NCBI GenBank assembly: GCA_031772625.1 | Contig: CM062808.1 | Location: 143,756,605-143,820,604 of the forward strand | Reading direction: 5' to 3' | Source: Pinus tabuliformis | Lineage: Eukaryota > Streptophyta > Pinopsida > Pinales > Pinaceae | Length of the DNA: 64,000 nt | In this document: piece after piece, positions 41,160-52,570 of the stretch | How the letters are laid out: the number at the start of each line of letters is the position of its first letter | Position numbering within the stretch: the first letter of the stretch is position 1 | Program-made: the position numbers and the translations under genes | The notes under the pieces: model-generated | Told to the model about the DNA's origin: nothing | Database searches by the model: none | Seen by the model: the letters and a program-made list of their open reading frames with translations, nothing else

Positions 41160-41640
41160 AGCCAAGACTGTGTTTATTGGTTGTGTGGCGCATGGGGTTA
41201 AAGCGCGGCACACATAGGCTGCGTGACGCATTGGGCCTCCTGCCACAGTGCTCTTCTCCACTGGTGCGATGCATCCACGAGGCATGGCGCACTAGGCTTG
41301 CGCTCAGTGCACAGAACCTCCAAGACAATAAATCATTGTGGCTTCAATAAAAATCAAACCCATCATTCCATTAGACATGTTCATTGCTTGAAACATCCAT
41401 TGCTATGCCAAGAGGTCAAAGGATATTGACTTGAGGGTTAGAGGAGTGAATTTTGTGTTTGAAGGGCTAAGACTGTGCGTTGAAGAGCCGTGCGGTGCAT
41501 TGGAGGAGGTTGCGGCGCACACAGGGCGCGCGGCGCATTGGGCACAAATTCTCAGTGTAAAATTCCACTGTCGCAGCGCATCCAGGAGGCACAGCACATT
41601 GGGTTTGTGCACGGCGCATAGAGCCTACAGGCCAGTTTTA
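41160..41640. repeat. CpG-rich dispersed motif array (GGCGCATTGGGC-like) in element C
   Basis: Variants of GCGCA(T/C)-GGGC, such as GTGGCGCATGGGG, GTGACGCATTGGGC and GCGGCGCATTGGGC, recur about ten times. Two outliers lie at about 43780 and 44150. The block sits between the TATA-like site and the accessory ORF, the position held by the GC-rich block in element D's LTR. Confidence 0.6.
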
Positions 41641-42192
41641 TGCCGCTTCTATCATCAAAACTCACAAAAACGCCATTTTTTCTGCTCCAAGTAAGTTCAA
41701 GCGTGCTTCTATTGAATTTAACTTGTGTTGGGTGTTTTTTGGATGGAGAATTCAAAGGTTTGAAAGTTTGAAAATATAAACCCTATGTGTATATCAAAAT
41801 CTGCTCCTTTGGGGTTTTAAGTTTGGTTTTCTGGAATTATGATGGTGGTGCCAACTCTCCTTTCCCACCTGTGATCTTTTCCCATGCCCTAACCGCCCAA
41901 ACCACTCATATCCCAGCTTCACATTTTCCCTATTCTACAATCATATCAGTCCCTATCATTATTCTCCCTCTTCTATATCATTTATCACTATATCATTCCC
42001 ATATCATTCCCCAAATCCCTACATCCATAAAAGTGATTGTTTGCACATTTCTTCACTTGACAAACTCCATCATCCGCTTTTCCCACTGTCCCATATTCCT
42101 CACAGTCCCATTTCCCTTTGGCACATTCGGCATTGAAAACACTTCACCTATTTCTCTTTGTCAAAACAATCAAACATACACATTGCAGCACC

Positions 42193-43653
42193 ATGACAGA
42201 GACAGATTCATCATATGAGCAAGACAGTGACTCAACCACTGAGCTTAATGTGCTAAGAAGGCCTTGAAAAGGTGGCAGACATGTCAGAGAAGAGCCTACT
42301 TCCTTAACTCAATTGCAGGCCTGCCCGCTTGCAATGACATGCTTTCAGCAACTATCATGCTTTCAGTATTGTGAGATGATTGCTAAGATCCAGCGTCATC
42401 AGGAGTTAGTTCAGTTGTTTGTTTTACATTTGTATGATAGTCATGTTACTCTTACTGGAGTAAACTTCACCTTGACATCAAAAACCTTCTCTCAGGCCAC
42501 TGGGATACCGAATATAGGGGAAGAGTGGAACAAGAGGTAGCAGCTGGATAGATCATATTATGAACCTTACATCAGGCCTAGCTATTTGAGGCAGCTCAGG
42601 AGAGTATTCCCATTTCAGTTTCTGAAGGAATCTTATGCGCCGTTGATGAGACTCATTATCAGATACTTCAGTTGTGAAGGTCGCTTCTCACGCCTCTATG
42701 CATACCATATTAGGTTATTGATGCATTTCACGAGAGTGAGGTTGACGAACATTCCATATTTTGTGTGCCGAAACATCGAGAGGATGACTACTTATGTGCA
42801 GAAGAAGACTCCTGAACAGCAGTACAACAACATTTACCACTATGCGCTCATCAAAATTTTGGTGGTTCATCAGCTTGGATTACAGGGCATCACTTGGGAT
42901 GATTTCATCTCCCGTGAGTTTTTCAGAGCTTCACAGGGACCTTCAGAGGCTGGGCATGAGACAGGTGGACCTTCTCATCAACTTGAAGGCCATGATCCAC
43001 ACATTTCTACTATCCCAGTTTGCATTACTTATCAAAAGGGCGCCAGGCAGCTGTTCGCTGTAGCAAAGCGAGTGTTATCTCCACCCAGTGTGGAAGGGGC
43101 CTCGCTTCTGACATCAGCATCACAGGTACAGGACAGAGGCAAGAGGCCAATGCAGGATGAGGGGCCTTCAAGTGAGCGGGACTTTATTCTTATTCAGGAT
43201 GACGATACAGACATAGGCCCACAAAGTGCACATCTTAGAGAGATCATCCAGGAGCAGCAAACAGAGATCAAAGCCTCATCCCTTGACCTGGAGAGGGCTA
43301 AGTGGAAAATGAAATACTTGGAGTAGAGGAACAAACAGCTTGAAGATTAGCAAGCAATCATGGAGTTACAAAACATCCACGAGAATCGCCAAGCTGCACA
43401 AAGGAGGAGGATTGAGCTCACTTCATTGGAGCAAGAGATTAATGATGATCGGGAGTCTTGGCTCGAAAGAATCAACATCCACTTGGAGAGACTGTTGGAC
43501 AAGGCCGAGAGGGATAAAGCATTGTTGAGACACACGGTTTTCCATTACAGGGCACGCAATATGAGTTCCAAGGCACGAATAAGGAATCTAAAGGCAAAAT
43601 TGAAGAAGGTGACAAAGAAGCAAAAGAGGCAAAAGGAGCATGATCGTCTTTAG
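42193..43653 (+). pseudogene. Accessory ORF inside element C (globular domain plus coiled coil)
   Basis: A single frame of 487 codons, ATG at 42193 (TETDSSYEQ) to TAG at 43651. It is broken by only four stops: TGA about 42265, TAG 42538, TAG 43324 and TAG about 43348. N-terminal region: TGVNFTLTSKTFSQATGIP, LIIRYFSCEGRFSR, AYHIRLLMHFTRVRL, IYHYALIKILVVHQLGL. This pattern matches B's accessory ORF (SYITCDRRK, RPRHLKLLAVLKHKC, HHCLIRLIV). An acidic linker with GKRPMQDEG follows, then a long coiled coil (about 43215-43600) ending in Lys-rich KAKLKKVTKKQKRQK. No stop-free copy exists in the window, but the frame is well preserved. Confidence 0.8.
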
Positions 43654-45165
43654 ATATTAGCCGAAGCCTCTTTAGCCCAGCATGACACTTAATAGAGAAG
43701 GTCCAGCCCAAATTTCAAGAAATTTGGAGAAAATTTTGTCAATTTTGAAAAGTTTGGTTCAAAACGGGTTTTCCTGCCCAATGCATAGCGCCACTTGGCA
43801 TGCGCTTACAATTGGGAGATCTCTAGGAGGAAAACTTTACATTTTTTCATTTTTCATCAAAATTTGTGTATTCTCATGGATTACCTAAGGATTTCATCAA
43901 GTTCTGGGTTGCCTAAAGGGTCAAAACCACCCTAAAAATGACCTCACTGCCCCTATTTTGACCCACAGGAAGCAATATTGGTAGATTGAAGTTTTTGAGG
44001 GGCAAATGACATCCAAATTCAGAAATTCCACTTGGGTTGGAAAGTGGAAATGTATGGATTTCCAACAAACTATCTTGGGCTCAATTTGGACTTCAGGAAG
44101 TGCCTCAAACTCATCTCCAAAGTTGTGCTATGCATACAGGTTTCAGGCGCGGCGCATAGAGGATTTTTGCCTATTTTTCACTCAGCAGCTCAGAAATTCG
44201 CCCAGTTTTGACTAGTTTTACTTTTTGATGTAATTATTGATCTATCTTGATGTAACTTGATGACTATGATGTAATTTTGGCACATATTTACTTTTTCTAG
44301 AAAATTCATTCACTAAAAAAGAAAATTTAATGAATGAATCAGTTTCCTATCATATAGAGGCAAGTTGTTCGATTGCCTAGATTTTAGTGCTTTGTTTAGA
44401 ATTTGTTGAAATAGCTCCTAGAATGATGAGCTCGACCCCTAGAGGCAAGGGAATGGCTTGAGATAGTCTATATCATGTATTTTCTGAGTCATTTTCAGGG
44501 TTGGATACTTGGGATTGCTTGGCACCCTATTGTACATTTCATTTATGCAATTTTGGCAAAGGAAAGACCAGGGTTTTGCAGCACTTGTTGGGCTCCATGT
44601 GGCTATATGTTTTGATGGTTTGTTTCTTTATGTACTTGTAAGTTCACTGATGTTTATGTATATCATTTTCCCTTCTCTTGTCTTCTGCAATTAAACAAAT
44701 GAGTGATTAAGGTAGAATTCATTGGACTGCTATGCTCTGCCTGGATATTTTGTTTAATTATTCATATTTTCATCTGTTTGAGGAGGACTCTAGAGACTCT
44801 CTTGCCCTCCTTGGTTCCTCACCAGTCTGATACACCCATTCATTCAATCCAAAGCATCAAAACTACTGCCTATCTTGCCCCTACCTTAACTCTACAAAAA
44901 TTTGGCCTCATCCCCGGACCCAAATTTGCCTTTCCTTTTTTTCCAACAAAAACCTAAAAAACTTAAATCAAAACTTTGCACTTTATACCTAGCCTAAGAT
45001 CAGTTATTAAATCAGTCATCTCAAGCCCCATCGATTATCTTTTGCTAAGATTGACTCGGAGAGAGCCCTCTCCTGACCTCGTAGGGCTAGCTACGAGGCT
45101 AAGCGTGGTTTGATGTGGACCTAGAATCTTACCTTTTCAACTTGAGGTAAATCTAGGCTCTAACA
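43654..45165 (+). other. 3' noncoding part of element C
   Basis: AT-rich sequence with no sustained ORF. It contains the two short blocks shared with the 3' end of the element D LTR. Probably the 3' transcribed end and U5 of the LTR. Confidence 0.5.
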
Positions 45166-45170
45166 CATGT

Positions 45171-45939
45171 CATTCCATGTTCTAATGGATTGAGTGACTA
45201 ACCCCATAAGCCATTTCAAATCAGCCCCTTTTAGTGTTAATGGAAACAATTTGAGTTTTTGAGAGTCTTCTAAATAGTGATAACTTCTGCACAAAACTTC
45301 AAACTCAAACAAAAATGTTTCAGGGTCCTCACTTCTCAACCCATAGAAGTTTGGGAGGACAGATGGTGAGATGTTTTTCATTGTGGTATGTGTTTCCTCA
45401 TCCACTATATGGAATCCAAAAGAGTTATCTACTTCCCTATTTCCTCTGTCTCCTCCATTATTACCTCTACCTCCATTGTTTCCTCTACCCCCTCCGCCAA
45501 ACAGTGAGAATTCTCCATCTTGTTCTTCTTCTGCCATTATAGTTTCTTCAGAGTTAGTATAGGGCTCAACCTACAAGTTTATTCCCTTTTCCTCTGGTTC
45601 TTCTATTAATGGACTATGAGAGGGATTTTCTACTTTTTCTTCCTCACCAGGTACTCCTAGTTCTTTAACTACAATAGGCTCTCCTGTGGAGGTGAAGAAC
45701 GTTATACCTGCTGTTGGAGTTTCAAAATTTTTCTGTCCTAGGAATGTTTTGGTAGATGATATAGGAGAATCTTCTGACTGAGTTTCTGCCCCTTGAATTC
45801 CAGGAATCCTATGGCTGGGAGTATGAGTCTGGGATGGAGGTGTGTCCTTTCTAACTCTTGGTGGAGTAGGTGGAGTTGTAGGAATTGAACTTCTGCCCCT
45901 AGCTATAAATCTATCTGTAGAATCTCTTTCTCTATGCAT
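45171..45939 (-). pseudogene. Element A gag, N-terminal half
   Basis: One minus-strand frame: MHRERDSTDRF, a Pro/Thr-rich segment, then a TAG near 45571. The frame continues with EEEQDGEFSLF, a Gly/Asn-rich repeat (RGNNGGRGNNGG), EDPETFLFEFEVLCRSY and SQKLKLFPLTLKGADLKW, ending TWNDM at element C. EDPETFLFEFE and LKLFPLTLKGA match EDPDAFLFEFD and LKLFPSTLKA of element B, confirming a shared lineage. Confidence 0.82.
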
Positions 45940-46008
45940 GTCATTGATTTGTTTTTTTGTTTTTGTTTTTTTTTACGAATGTAAGAGATAAGGCTACCTA
46001 GTTACACT

Positions 46009-46026
46009 TCTCCAGCAATGACACCA
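46009..46026 (-). other. Decayed primer-binding site of element A
   Basis: Minus strand TGGTGTCATTGCTGGAGA, three bases from the LTR edge. It differs from the tRNA-Asp site TGGCGCCGTTGCCGGGGA only by C-to-T or G-to-A transitions. Confidence 0.75.
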
Positions 46027-46029
46027 AAA

Positions 46030-47801
46030 TGTTTGGTCAATTTAGTGTCCTAAATTACTCTACATAAATTATCAATCCGGGTATCGTAAACTGATGAAGT
46101 GTAGTGCAATATATGTGCTAGATGACCCTTCTTACTTTAGTTTTTTGAGTTTTATGTTGTTTTGGGGTTTTGATCCTTTAATCCCTAATGATTTACAATG
46201 AACTTAACAAAAATCTTAAATCTACTTTTGCTAAAGAAATGAAATGAGGACGGAAAGTGCACTAAATCAAATTTGGAAGTAAAGTTAACCAAGAAAATGA
46301 AAACAAAGTTTCTATTTCTGCTCTGATTATTGTTTCCAAATTATGAACTAAAAGAACTTAAGAGTGAAATTGCAACTACTATCTAATCAATTACAAAACC
46401 AAGGCTAAATGAAATATTAAAACTGAAAGTGAAATTGCAGCTATCTAAGATGGAAACAAAACTAAAATGAAATACTGAAACTAAAAATGAGATTACAACT
46501 ACTGTTTAGTCTATTGTAGAATCAAAACTTAATGAAAAACTGAAAATGAAATTGCAACAAAACTAAATGAAAGACTAAGACTGAAAATGAAATTGCAACT
46601 AATCTACTATGGAAGCTAAATGAAGTGCTTAGTTACTCTGCTTCACAATTTTGGGAGAACAACCTCCTTGTGATAACATTTTGAGGAATTTTGTACTTCA
46701 TCATTCTAAGAGAAAATAAATACAAAAATGCAGAAAAGACTCATTACATAAATGAAGTATTCAACCACTTGGTTTAAGATGAACCATCAACCAGAAGGGC
46801 TTTTTAGAAACATTCACTTACAATATGAGTCACTAAACTAGTAATAAAATGACAAGACAATAAAGGCACTGATCAGTTTTAATTAAAAAATTAAAGACTA
46901 TTGAAACAGCAAATGAAATAAATTAGTCTACACTACTAAACTCAAATTCAAACTACTGATAAGGAACTAGAAATAAATTAAACCAAAAGAACTATTCTAT
47001 ACTGAAATAAGTTATTCTACGTTAGTAGGAAAATGTAAAAGACTGCATTATGAACAAGGTTAGAAAATGGTTATAAACATCATGGAAAAACACAGTGAAT
47101 TTATAGTTCAATTATGAAAGACAAAACAAAACAAAACAAAAATGAAATATAACCTTAGCCAATGCAGGGGCCCTCTGCCACTGCTCAGGGTAAATGTACT
47201 TAATCAACACTCCAACAAATGCTTTCAGATATCCATGAAACACACAGTCTTCATATTAAAAACAGAGAATGAGTTCTCAAAATTATAGAGCAGTAATCTG
47301 AACTTTACACATGAGCAAATTCGAATTGGTTCTACATTCCTCACACAAGTATTTATAGAGAAATTATACAATTGTTTTAGGGAGAAAAATAAGCTACAAC
47401 AAAACATGTAGGTAGAGAAGCACATGGAATTCTCTTCTTTGGTTGTTGGAGACATAAATCTAAGGTGATGGTTGTTGGATTCAGTTTGCACAGATGGCTG
47501 ATGAAGTCTGTGGCCTCAGGAAGTTGTTTCGGATCCCATCATGGTGAAACGTGTGCAAAACAGAGTCCTGTTTGCCTTAGGTCTCTATGTTTGACTTCCC
47601 TTTGACCAGAGTCTTCCTTGTCGACCTGGGCTAGATGAATAGGACACGATCCATGCCATGATGTTTTCCAAGCTACCCATGTAGTCATTTCCTCCTTTTG
47701 ACACCTAGAACCTGTAAAAGCATGGAAGTAGCTGCAAAACAGCCAATTCGCTGCAGAATAGGTTCTCTTCCATAACTAAGAGACAAAAACTTATTCAAAC
47801 A
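46030..47801 (-). repeat. Probable 5' LTR of element A
   Basis: Starts TGTTTGGTC on the + strand beside the primer site, which fixes the inner end. The outer end is uncertain: TTCAAACA at 47801 is the best inverted match to TGTTTGG. The interior is AT-rich and noncoding. The matching 3' LTR lies outside the window or is lost. Confidence 0.5.
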
Positions 47802-48488
47802 ACAAACATAAAAGTATAACATGTAAATCACTAAATTGTTCTCCTTAAGGCAATGTATAGTGGTTATTGATGATAAGAATTCATTTCTTCATGGAAAAAC
47901 AAAGAAGGAGGGATGAGAAAAGTTGCTAAGGAAAGAGCAGTTTTGAGACTCAACAGGTATTCTTTGTGGTTTTCTCTTAAAAACCACCATCCTTCGTTTG
48001 TTGTCATCCTTAAAAACCATTTCTGAGAGACATTCAGCTCTTCGCTGAGATGCATTTTTTACATTTTTGAGCTCTCATTCTTGGACTTTGATACATTCAT
48101 TCGGATTAAGGGGGGAATTTTAGACAACTAATGCTCGGGATTAGGTTTGTGTTATGGTGAGTGGTTATTAGAGTCCAAGAAGACCCAAAAAGTAAATCAA
48201 CAATTTCTTTATGTATTTATATATACATTGTGTATATCATTATTTGACATTGATTCTTAGTATAGTTGAGTTGGTTCCTAATATAGTATGTCTAACATAA
48301 ACTAATCTAGTTTGATCTAATTTCATTTATAGAAGTTGAAGGTTTGGAGTTTTGTGGTTTTTCATCTTCGCTTTAACATCAAGAATTGTTATCATTTTAC
48401 ACTAGTTATTTCATCTTTAGCGAGAATCATTTCTTAATAAAAGACATCAGAAAAATTATTTAACCAAAAAAAATATATAAAAATTCAT
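47802..48488. other. Unassigned sequence flanking elements A and F
   Basis: AT-rich. A polypurine-like ATTAAGGGGGGAATTTT at 48104-48120 on the + strand could mark the end of a further decayed element, but no LTR could be delimited. No gene seen. Confidence 0.4.
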
Positions 48489-48717
48489 GCACTAAAACAA
48501 GAAATAACCTAGAAAATTTACTCAAACACAGAACACTAGATTTACGTGGAAAACCTCATTTTGGGGAAAAACCACGAGGAAAGGGTTTAGTATATTTTAT
48601 TATCACAATGAAAATATTTATAAATTTCACTCACTTCATTCTTTCTCACCCATATATTTCCTTTTTTCACTCACACCCCTATATATACAAATATTTTATT
48701 ATAATACCATGGGACCA
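48489..48717 (-). repeat. Ty1/copia element F, distal part of its 3' LTR
   Basis: Minus strand carries a TATATATAGGGG promoter-like segment and the TTTCCTCGTGG-TTTTTCCCC block common in copia LTRs. It continues from 57886-57939 across element E. The outer boundary, TGCACT on the + strand, is a guess. Confidence 0.6.
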
Positions 48718-49334
48718 TGATCCAGTTTTAAAAAAGAACGCAACAAATTACAAATATAACCATAAATAAAAAGATGCAACAGAAATAGCACTTCATTTCA
48801 TTAATATCAAATACTGAAATATGCTTACAAACAGAATGGAAATAAGACTAGCTTGGGCGATGGTAGCTTATCTCTCAGAAGAGATGTGGTGGCTACATGC
48901 CTTTGAACTGTGTTATAATGAGGCTCAAAGGCATATTTATTATTGAGAAAAAATGGAAACCCTAAACATCCAAAAACCTAACCCTAGGAGATGAAGCGCC
49001 AATATGGGCCTCGTTTGGTTAAATTGGTACATCAAATTCCCTGGGTCGTAACTTTGGCATACGATCTCTGTTTGACGCACACAATACCTCATTAGAAAGA
49101 TCTATCAGAGGACTACAACTTTTGAATGACCAACATCAATGTATGACCCATGTTGGTCCTATTTTTCCCAAAAAACATCGTTTATGGCCTAAAAACGGCT
49201 CCAGAAGTTCAAGATCCAAAAAACTACCATAAATAGTAAATTGTGCTACAAATAAGGAAACTAAAAAATGAAAGAAACAATGGTGGGTGGTCCAAGTGGA
49301 ATAGGAGGGTGGCCACCCATATCCACTTGGAACA
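48718..49334 (-). repeat. Element E 3' LTR
   Basis: 617 bp, minus strand TGTTCCAAG...CTGGATCA, preceded by the polypurine tract AAGGGGGTAGGAA (49335-49347). It pairs with the equally long LTR 57269-57885. Confidence 0.9.
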
Positions 49335-49347
49335 TTCCTACCCCCTT

Positions 49348-50780
49348 AGGAAGTAATGGCCCCCATTGCATTGAGTTCCTCCATGAGATGAGGAAACTTC
49401 TACTGAACTTGGTCCCTGGTGAGCCACTTGCCCTGGTGAAGGAGTTGGATTGCTTTGACAACTCGATATAGCCGGATCCTTTGTTGTCAGTTTTTCTTGA
49501 TTTGCGTGTCCATGATCCGATCAGTTGTGGCTTGTTCCATGCAGTCTGGATTTAACTCTGTAGGTGTGAGTTGTTCGACAATGTCTAATGTGTCTAGTAA
49601 TGGTGGGAAGTATGGTCGAAGGCAGTCCACATTGAACACTGGGTGCAAGCCAAGGAATGAGTGAACGCTGAGCTCAAATGCATTGTCTCCCATAGCCTTG
49701 GTAATGGTGTAAGGGCCATATCAGAGTGGTTTGAGTTTCTGATAGGCTCCGGTAAGGTGTTCTTTCTGCAAATGCAACCAAATTTTATCGCCCACCTGAA
49801 ACTTGTGTGGCACCTAATGTTGATCATGTTGCTACTTGTACTTGGCATTTGATTTCTCTACAATGTCATCGACCTACAGGCGAATGTGTTGGATGTGCTC
49901 AATGAAGTTTTTTGCCTTATCGACTTCAGACTAGACATGAGTTGAATCTTCCTGAGTAGCTGCAAATGGTATGGCCACATAAATACAACGTATTGGCTGG
50001 AATCCCAAGCCCACCTAAAAATGGTTGTGTCCAGTCGAGCTGTGGAGAGCCCGGTTATAGCTGTGCTAGACATAGGGGAGGTTCTCATCCCATGTGTGTG
50101 GATGCTTTGAGTTGTACATGCATAGAATGTGTATAATCTTCTTGTTGATGACCTTTGTCTAGCCATCAGGTTGGGGATGGAACGTTGTGGAATTAGTGAT
50201 CATGGTGTCTAACATTGACCAAAGACTAGATCAAAATGTACTGAGGAACCTACTATCTTGATATGAGATGATAGACTATGGGATCCCAAAGTGTACCCAC
50301 ACTTGTTCAAAGAAGAGTTTAGCAATGGCTTCTAGTGTGATATTCTTCTTGCAAGCTGCCATAATGTCCATATTCGTGAATTTGTCGATGACAACGAAAA
50401 CACAGTCATTGCCATGCTTAGTAGAAGGAAGGTCCTATATGTAATCCATGGAGATGGATTCCCAAGGTCGACCAAGGGTAGGCAACGTAGTATAGAGGCC
50501 TTGGTTATTAATGGTTGGTTTAGCAATGACGCAGGCAGTGCAGGATCTAATGCACTTCCTGACATCTTGTCAAATATACAGCCAATAAAAATACTTCTAC
50601 AGTATTACCACTATTTTCTCTACCCCAAAATTCCCAGCGGCATGACTGTAGTGTCCTTCCCAAATCATCTTGGTACGCTCACTTGAAGAACACAAAATTG
50701 TCCCAAGTGGCATAACAAGGAATCCTGGAGGTGAAAATATGGAACTTACCTACCCTCCAAGAGCGTCTGGTATATGTGGC
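49348..50780 (-). pseudogene. Element E integrase and C-terminal tail
   Basis: Minus strand pieces: a zinc/core region (about 50320-50700, PWITYRTFLLLSMAMTVF), then GVP-type linker and KVWLHLQKEH-like GPY module (about 49700-49850), and FLGLHPVFNVDCLRPYFPPLLDTL (49487-49693). The tail matches the end of the 32-919 ORF. Many frameshifts and stops. Confidence 0.7.
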
Positions 50781-51040
50781 CGAATTCTAGATCACTTTTG
50801 TAGAGGAGTGGCCAATCAGAAGTCTCATGCCCACAAGAGTTGAGCACGGTGGTTAACACCATGATTGGTGGTCGGCTGAGGTAGTCTGCAACATTATTGG
50901 TGCTTCACTTCTTGTACTTGATATTCAAATAGAACTGCTGTAGGCAATCATTCAGCAACTTCCCTTGCATCTGTATGAACTGTAGGGGTTGGTGATATAT
51001 GTGGATGACCATTTCCTTCCAAAAGATGTAATTCTTCTAT
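50781..51040 (-). pseudogene. Element E RNase H, C-terminal half
   Basis: Minus strand: KNYIFWKEMVIHIYHQPLQ (the DHQPL-type motif, Asp changed), LNDCLQQFYLNIKYKK and NNVADYLSRPPIM. It is the continuation of 54386-54670, separated by element G; codons join at YQQ across the target duplication. Confidence 0.75.
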
Positions 51041-51249
51041 TGTCGTGCTGTAGCATCTACAACCACCCTCCAATTTTTCCTTAGTTTTGTTTTGGAGCCT
51101 CCCTACCAACCTTTCATGGCAATGTGTCTTGTCTTGTCAAGTACATAAGCTTCAGTGATTTTCTTGCAAAATGATAGCCTGCCCATCAAATATTATTGCA
51201 TCCCCCTCATAGGTTATTTCACCAGGCTTGGTCCAGCTATAGGCTGAGT

Positions 51250-52570
51250 AGATCCCTCAAGAAATTGCACAATTCTGGAGGGAAACTAAACTTCCCTATA
51301 GAAATTGTGCAATTCTGTCTGGCAGCCTACTGGGCTCCATAATTGCGCAAATCTTCCTATCACAGTTGACTGGAAAAATTGTGCAATTCCTCCCAACAGG
51401 ACTTCTCAGCCCAAAATTGCGTAATCGTAGGTAGCACTCAGCTGCTCTGCCCAAAAATTGTGCAATCCCTTTAGGAAGCCATCCCAGCTCCCTCCCAAAA
51501 ATGTGCATTTTTTACTCCCAGCTGAGCAGACTGTTGCATGTGTATTTGAGTTGATCGGTTCCCTCTAGGACCGAGAAAAACTATTTTCCATGCATGGGTT
51601 ATTCCTCCCAAGGCAGCATACAAAGGCATCCCTTGTTTCAGGGATCTATTTTCAGTAGTTGGAGGTTACATGCAAAGATCATTTCAGAAAACTACCACCA
51701 AGTGTCGCTTTCCCTATATTTGTGGAATGCACGTCGTAACCTCGATTTTATCAAAACTCATCAACCAGATGTTGCAGGGCTCATTCCTCACATCAATTTT
51801 GTAGCTCTAACATCCCACATTACATCTAGGAGTCGTCGGCACATTCAACTCAGTTTTTTGGGGGTAAGCTCTCTTTTCATGTCTTGCGCTGCACTTCTAG
51901 CACTTTTTTTGTGTTTTGCTTCATATGAATGTTGTCTTCTTGATTTTAGTGAGCGCTTGTTGTCTTTTTGATACATACTAGCTTCTACTAGCATCGTTTC
52001 AGTTTTTGTTAACATCTCACTACTATCGCATGCATGAAACTATTTTTGCACGGATGGTTGTCGTTGTGGCGACTTGCTTCAAACACATGCATGCCTTCCC
52101 ATTTCCAGAATCCTACACTTGTTGTTTGCATGAATGATCATTCACTCTTGTTTGCACTCATCTCATGATGCATTCACACTTCTCATGTTTTCAGTCACCC
52201 GTCGGCTAGACTGGGCTGCCTTAGCCTGGATCGTGCCTTTCCCAGCTACCACTAAGCATTTTCAGAAGAGAAGACTCTTCCTTCCCTCCAGAAATTGCGT
52301 AATTCTAGCCAGGCACTAACCTCCAGGCGTGCATTGCACAATTCTTAGAGGTAGTGTCCTGTTGGCCCCAGAAACTACACAATGCAGTTTGCTGGTTGCA
52401 TGTCACTACTGACAGAAATAGCGCATTACGCAGTTTCAGTACTCAGCAAACCAGGTTGGACTGTGAATTGCACATTTCTAGTAGTTATTCAACATCCTGA
52501 TAGCTAGACTATGCCTTGCGCAATTTTGGCAGTCAATCTCTCGACCTCCTGGTAGAAATTGCACGACCTT
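51250..52570. repeat. Dispersed near-palindrome array AAATTGTGCAATT in element G
   Basis: About 14 copies of (A)AATTG(T/C)GCAATT(C) variants, spaced 30-100 bp in two groups (51260-51515 and 52285-52565). Palindromic core ATTGYGCAAT. Noncoding, no obvious function. Confidence 0.75.

Larger units (their letters stand above)
40436..45165 (+). repeat. Element C: 4.73-kb solo LTR with an accessory ORF
   Basis: Perfect terminal inverted repeats TGTTAGA...TCTAACA and a perfect 5-bp duplication CATGT (40431-40435 and 45166-45170). It splits element A's gag exactly between TWNDM and KHEFLD. No internal terminal repeat, gag or pol is seen, so it behaves as a solo LTR. Near its 3' end ATACCTAGCCTAA (44985-44997) followed by GAGAGAGCCCTCTC (45059-45072) repeats, in the same order, the 3' end of element D's LTR (reverse strand 13713-13725 and 13669-13681). 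It is therefore a relative of D. A TATAAAGA lies at 41073-41080. Confidence 0.88.

Noticed and set aside
41090-41755. Overlapping ORFs on both strands in element C
   Set aside because: They fall in the CpG-rich motif array, have no family motif and overlap each other; composition explains them.
40436-45165. Element C as a DNA transposon with terminal inverted repeats
   Set aside because: TG...CA ends with a 5-bp duplication and 3'-end blocks shared with D's LTR fit an LTR better; no transposase is seen.
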